Assembly (NCBI GenBank): GCA_009760855.2
Contig: WPIO01000005.1
Location: forward strand, 10,064,501 to 10,128,500
Direction of reading: 5' to 3'
Origin: Cristatella mucedo
Lineage: Eukaryota; Bryozoa; Phylactolaemata; Cristatellidae
Length of the DNA: 64,000 nt
The notes below the pieces were generated by a model. It was given only the letters and a program-made list of their open reading frames with translations. It made no database searches and was not told where the DNA came from. The translations under genes were made by a program, and so were the position numbers. Shown here one piece after another: positions 60,799 to 64,000 of this stretch (position 1 is its first letter; each line of letters opens with the position of its first letter).

Positions 60799-60820
60799 GC
60801 GCGCGCACACACACACACAT
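60702..60820. repeat. (CA)n-(CG)n-(CA)n compound microsatellite
   Basis: About 80 bp of pure CA, then about 22 bp of alternating CG, then CA again. Entirely alternating purine-pyrimidine. Confidence 0.95.
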
Positions 60821-60829
60821 GCGAGCGTA

Positions 60830-61350
60830 AGCGCGTGCGAGCGCTCTTTGAGCTACTGCTTGTCGCTCTGTTCCTCATTAAAACTACTTTTCAATGTGTA
60901 TTTCTTAGCGGTATTTTGCCCTAAGAACATAACAGGTGATATCGTGGTAGCGCATCTAGTTGGCAAGTGCACAGTCGGCTAGGATCGACGGCAGCTTTCT
61001 ATTTTATTGATGGACCTATTATGATGCTAGAAGGAAACTGGAGGGAAGACAAACTGAAATAAATATCTGTAACGAGCCGTTCGTGCTATCTTCTTGGTTT
61101 TCTTACCATGTGAAAAAGCTTTCGGGTGACCCTATTATGGCAGTGTCTGGGGTAATATCTGGCTTCCAATTTAGTCACTATTATAGATGGATAGTATTTT
61201 GCGATCAAGTCGGAGCACTGCACAATAAGATTTACTAGATGATGTACCAGTGAGCCCGCTCTCTAAAAATGTATCTCAACAACAGCAATCATCGAGAGTT
61301 CAAAACATACTATTTTGAGCATTTACAGCTATTGAATTTTATGGTTCTAA
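60830..61350. other. Unassigned stretch
   Basis: No domain or repeat recognised. Confidence 0.4.
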
Positions 61351-61354
61351 GAGA

Positions 61355-61520
61355 TAATGATAAAAATAATAATAATGTACTTGATAAAGCGCCCTCAGAG
61401 AACTTAATCTCTCTCTAGGCGCTTTACATTTGCTGTAAAGTGAAATGCAATTGAATGGTAAGTAAAATCATGCTTGGATTTAATTTCATATGGCACCATA
61501 AATAAGTTCCCAAACGTTTG
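61355..61520 (-). mobile_element. LINE-B 3' end fragment
   Basis: (AAT)n, then CACTTGATAAAGCGCCCTC-like hairpin complement, TTACATTTGCTGTAAAGTG, and ACCATTCAATTGCA on the minus strand, matching the family 3' UTR beyond the hairpin. Hence longer than the solo tails. Confidence 0.85.
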
Positions 61521-63115
61521 CACGTCAGCGAACCACTGTAAGGTCATTGATGCCCATGATCTTATTTGAAAGAAGTTACCAGTAGCAACGACTCTTGTTC
61601 TAGTCACGTAGTAATAATATTAATAACTATACATTTATATAGCGTCCTTTTAACACGTTTTTTTTCATATGCACTTTTATTAAGGCAGAAAGGAACCATG
61701 CGATCGCATTCATTATCTGAACAAATTATCAAAAAAGAGACAATTCGCACGCACGGACCAAAGGCTGCGGCAGCTGCAACGTTTACGTCTGACAAGCCTA
61801 GCTTTACGGTTGTGCACCACATGTGAGCGTCAGATTACTATAGTGAGCTCAATAACTCTAGTCCATGTCACAAATGCATGGACCCGCTTGGTTGTGCATC
61901 CTTTTGCCTAAGCACACCCTAATTTGGTCCCTTAAGTATATACCTGTCGGTAGACTTGACTGTGGAGCCGATGTGTTCATCGAGCAAAAGATCGCTTTGG
62001 AGCAGCGAACCCAGATTCTAAAAGCTATGCGATACGCGCTAGCCTAACCCGTTTTGAGGATCACAGTTGGTTTTACTGTCATTCAATTGGAGAGAGCGTT
62101 CTGCCGTCCGAGTACGACTGTCAGCTATACATGCTGCATGGGAGTTCGCCGAACTGGAAGGGTAATCAGAGCTCAGGTACGCGTACATCTGTACACGGCC
62201 GCCTGTGGGTATATCGAGGACATTAACAAGAGCAACCCGCAGCGCGACTGGGATGCTTAAAAACGACGCTGCAAGCAGCAGCGAGGCAGCGATAAGGTGA
62301 AAGGTTTGTCAGCACAATTCCACCCAGATCGTCAGAAGCGCGTTCTTAGCATTGAGAGCACCTCTCAGCTTCTGCTTTGCATTTAATTCGGCACGGGCGC
62401 CGAATAATGAGCAGGGTAGGGTAGAAGCGTCCGTGCAAATTGTCCCTTGTTTGACAATTTGTACAGACAATGCACGCCAGCACATGCATGGCGTCTGCAT
62501 CGACACACTGGCTTTTTTGGGGTGGGGATCAAGAATTACGAAGGAAATGTTATGGCTCGCGAACTTAAGTCCCTTGTTACAATGCAGTGCAAGTATATCT
62601 CAATGCACTAATCTCTATAAAAAAAAAGTGGTAAGGGTGTGGTAAGCAGCTGCAACTGCAGCAGTTCGCCAGAAAATGGCGTTACACCAAGCCAATCACA
62701 GCGTAGCCGCCTCTGGGACTAATCTTCTAAGCGAAACCGCGGCAGACGCTTGCCACCAATAGCCTTGCTTGCATGGGCAGCGGCGAGTCATGTCCCTAAA
62801 CGACAAGCCCTGGCGGGTTGTTTTTACTTGTTGCAGTGAGGACCACTACTGAGCCAGTCACAGTGCCTCGCTTTCACGGTCCTACACAATAGCTTTTCTA
62901 CGTTACAAACGGCTCAGCTTTACTTCTATTGTGCAGACCGGCCAGACCATTTGGAGATTATAGTTGATCAATGATGGCGGATTGATTCTATTCGGACGCG
63001 GGGCATTGTCGTCAGTCTGGCTCAGGTAGAGCTGTAGGCAACAGCAGGACTGTGGAGGCTGCTCTGCAGAACATCACGCTGGCCTGAGTGGTCTTGGGTT
63101 CGACGTGCGCGATTA
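61521..63115. other. Unassigned stretch before the PSMB7 promoter
   Basis: Two plus frames at 61,865-62,047 and 62,054-62,260 end in plausible-looking peptides (ALEQRTQILKAMRYALA; GYIEDINKSNPQRDWDA) but match nothing I recognise. PSMB7 exon 3 sequence (the LGADTRATEG motif) was looked for here and not found. Confidence 0.3.
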
Positions 63116-63117
63116 GA

Positions 63118-63776
63118 GAGGAATTTGCGTCACCTCGCGCTCAAAATTGACCGTTGAATTTTTTTCAAGCAAGTCTCTAAAAATGACAGTTGTTGCAATT
63201 TGCGTCACTCTGACAATCAAACGAGAGTCTTCCGATTTCCTGCTGTGGAATGTTTTGTAGAGTCTAGAATTTCGTGTCATCCCCTCCCGCCAAAAAAAAA
63301 TGCGACAGGCCCATCGCAAAGAAAGCCAGCAGCCACCGCTTTGACACGCGGACGGTGCTCGCTCGCTGCAGCCGCGGCGTGAGCCGGCGAGACTGGGGGC
63401 TCCGCGATATGCGTGCAGAAGACGTAAACCAAGACGGCGGCGGGAGAAGCGAAGGCTGACTAATGAGAGAGGATCGCGCGCATCCTGAGTAGGTTTTAGA
63501 ATTCCGCCGACGCCGTCCCCCCTCTCCCCTTCGGGGACCAGCTGCTGCGAGCCGCTATTAAGAACCGCCGACATATTCCCGCCGACTTCGAGTTCGTGGA
63601 GAACATTGACCGGGAAATTCCGGTTTAATATATTCTGCCATTGCCCGCGTCGCTATTACAGGGCTCCGCGCTTCAGTGAAAAACGACCACAGCACCTACG
63701 GCAACGTTTACCGGAAAGTTTTGTAAATTCGTACCTCCGCCAGAAAAGAGAGAAACTGCAGTTATCTCCCTTCAAA
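63118..63776 (+). promoter_or_regulatory. Probable promoter and 5' UTR of PSMB7
   Basis: The 650 bp before the PSMB7 start codon hold two TTGCGTCA motifs (63,125-63,132 and 63,200-63,207), which have the form of C/EBP-ATF or CRE-like sites. Closer to the ATG are ETS-like CCGGAA/TTCCGG motifs (near 63,613-63,624 and 63,709-63,716). No TATA box is obvious. GC content rises toward 63,350-63,560. TATA-less, ETS-rich promoters are usual for proteasome genes. Confidence 0.45.
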
Positions 63777-63838
63777 ATGGCTACTAGCTTGACCGCCGAG
63801 ATACCCAGCGGAGGATTTTCTTTTGACAATTGCCAGAG
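63777..63838 (+). CDS. PSMB7: PSMB7 first coding exon (proteasome subunit beta type-7)
   Basis: ATG in good context (TTCAAAATGG), 20 codons plus two bases, then GTAAAC donor (phase 2). Translation MATSLTAEIPSGGFSFDNCQ; the next codon begins AG, giving Arg or Ser. GGFSFDNC.R is a near-invariant N-terminal propeptide signature of animal beta-2 (mouse ...PVGGFSFDNCRR; fly ...FNFDNCKR). The product is the catalytic beta-2 subunit of the 20S core, with trypsin-like activity, made as a proenzyme. The remaining exons would lie beyond 64,000. An in-phase exon 2 with matching sequence exists, but upstream at 60,059. Confidence 0.9.
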
Positions 63839-64000
63839 GTAAACGAGACATGCGTTGATTGTCAGACGTAGCATAGTTTTGTCTCCGCCTTTTTTATTTC
63901 ATTCCATCATTCAAGAGATTTTCCTGCTAAGGCTGATGCCTCCGTAAAGCCTGGCGGCGTTGCCCATGATGTAGCGAATTTGCATCCCTTTGGGACTCAA

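Noticed and set aside
61865-62260. PSMB7 exon 3 between the two PSMB7 exons
   Set aside because: The frames here lack the LGADTRA motif or any other beta-subunit landmark.

Overview
The window is nuclear DNA of an animal, most likely a marine or other non-vertebrate metazoan with intron-rich genes. Supporting signs are split genes with GT/AG junctions, degenerate non-LTR and Ty3/gypsy retrotransposons, two tRNA-derived SINE families, long CT/TG microsatellites, no CpG depletion in several GC-rich blocks, and the start of a proteasome beta-2 gene at the right edge. No operons, ribosome binding sites, CRISPR arrays, rRNA genes or functional tRNA genes were seen. The species cannot be named from sequence alone.

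Two host loci can be read with confidence. (1) A minus-strand gene for a secreted M4-family metallopeptidase (thermolysin/pseudolysin/vibriolysin type) runs from about 35,029 down to 8,265. Eight coding exons are visible. Across the seven introns the phases match, all catalytic, zinc-binding and disulfide positions are present, and the reading frame is open to a stop (491 residues visible). The first exon or exons, carrying the signal peptide, were not found. The introns are swollen by LINE and SINE insertions. (2) At the right edge, 63,777-63,838 on the plus strand is the first coding exon of PSMB7 (proteasome beta-2), with its promoter region before it. A perfectly matching second exon of the same gene type lies 3.7 kb upstream of it on the same strand (60,059-60,140), so the exon order is wrong for a single gene. 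This implies a tandem copy, an orphan exon or a rearrangement.

Most of the rest is mobile DNA. A degenerate Ty3/gypsy element occupies about 450-2,790 (minus). Two CR1/L2-like LINE families, called here LINE-A (3' end GGAGATACATTACAT) and LINE-B (3' end with a hairpin followed by (ATT)n), account for many fragments on both strands, often nested or abutting. SINE-1 has a tRNA-like head and a tail sharing the LINE-B hairpin. SINE-2 has a tRNA-like head and a different body. A 1-kb terminal-inverted-repeat element (6,826-7,839) and a 209-bp foldback MITE (37,398-37,606) are also present.

Layout: 0.4-2.8 kb gypsy; 3-5.7 kb GC-rich with no gene recognised; 5.7-7.9 kb LINE-A ends and the TIR element; 8-35 kb the M4 peptidase gene with repeat-filled introns; 35-42 kb microsatellites, the MITE and GC-rich unassigned sequence; 42-45.7 kb LINE and SINE; 46-54 kb GC-rich blocks, microsatellites and repeats; 54.4-60 kb nested LINE-A, a LINE-B tail and the longest LINE-B copy; 60-64 kb the PSMB7 exons.
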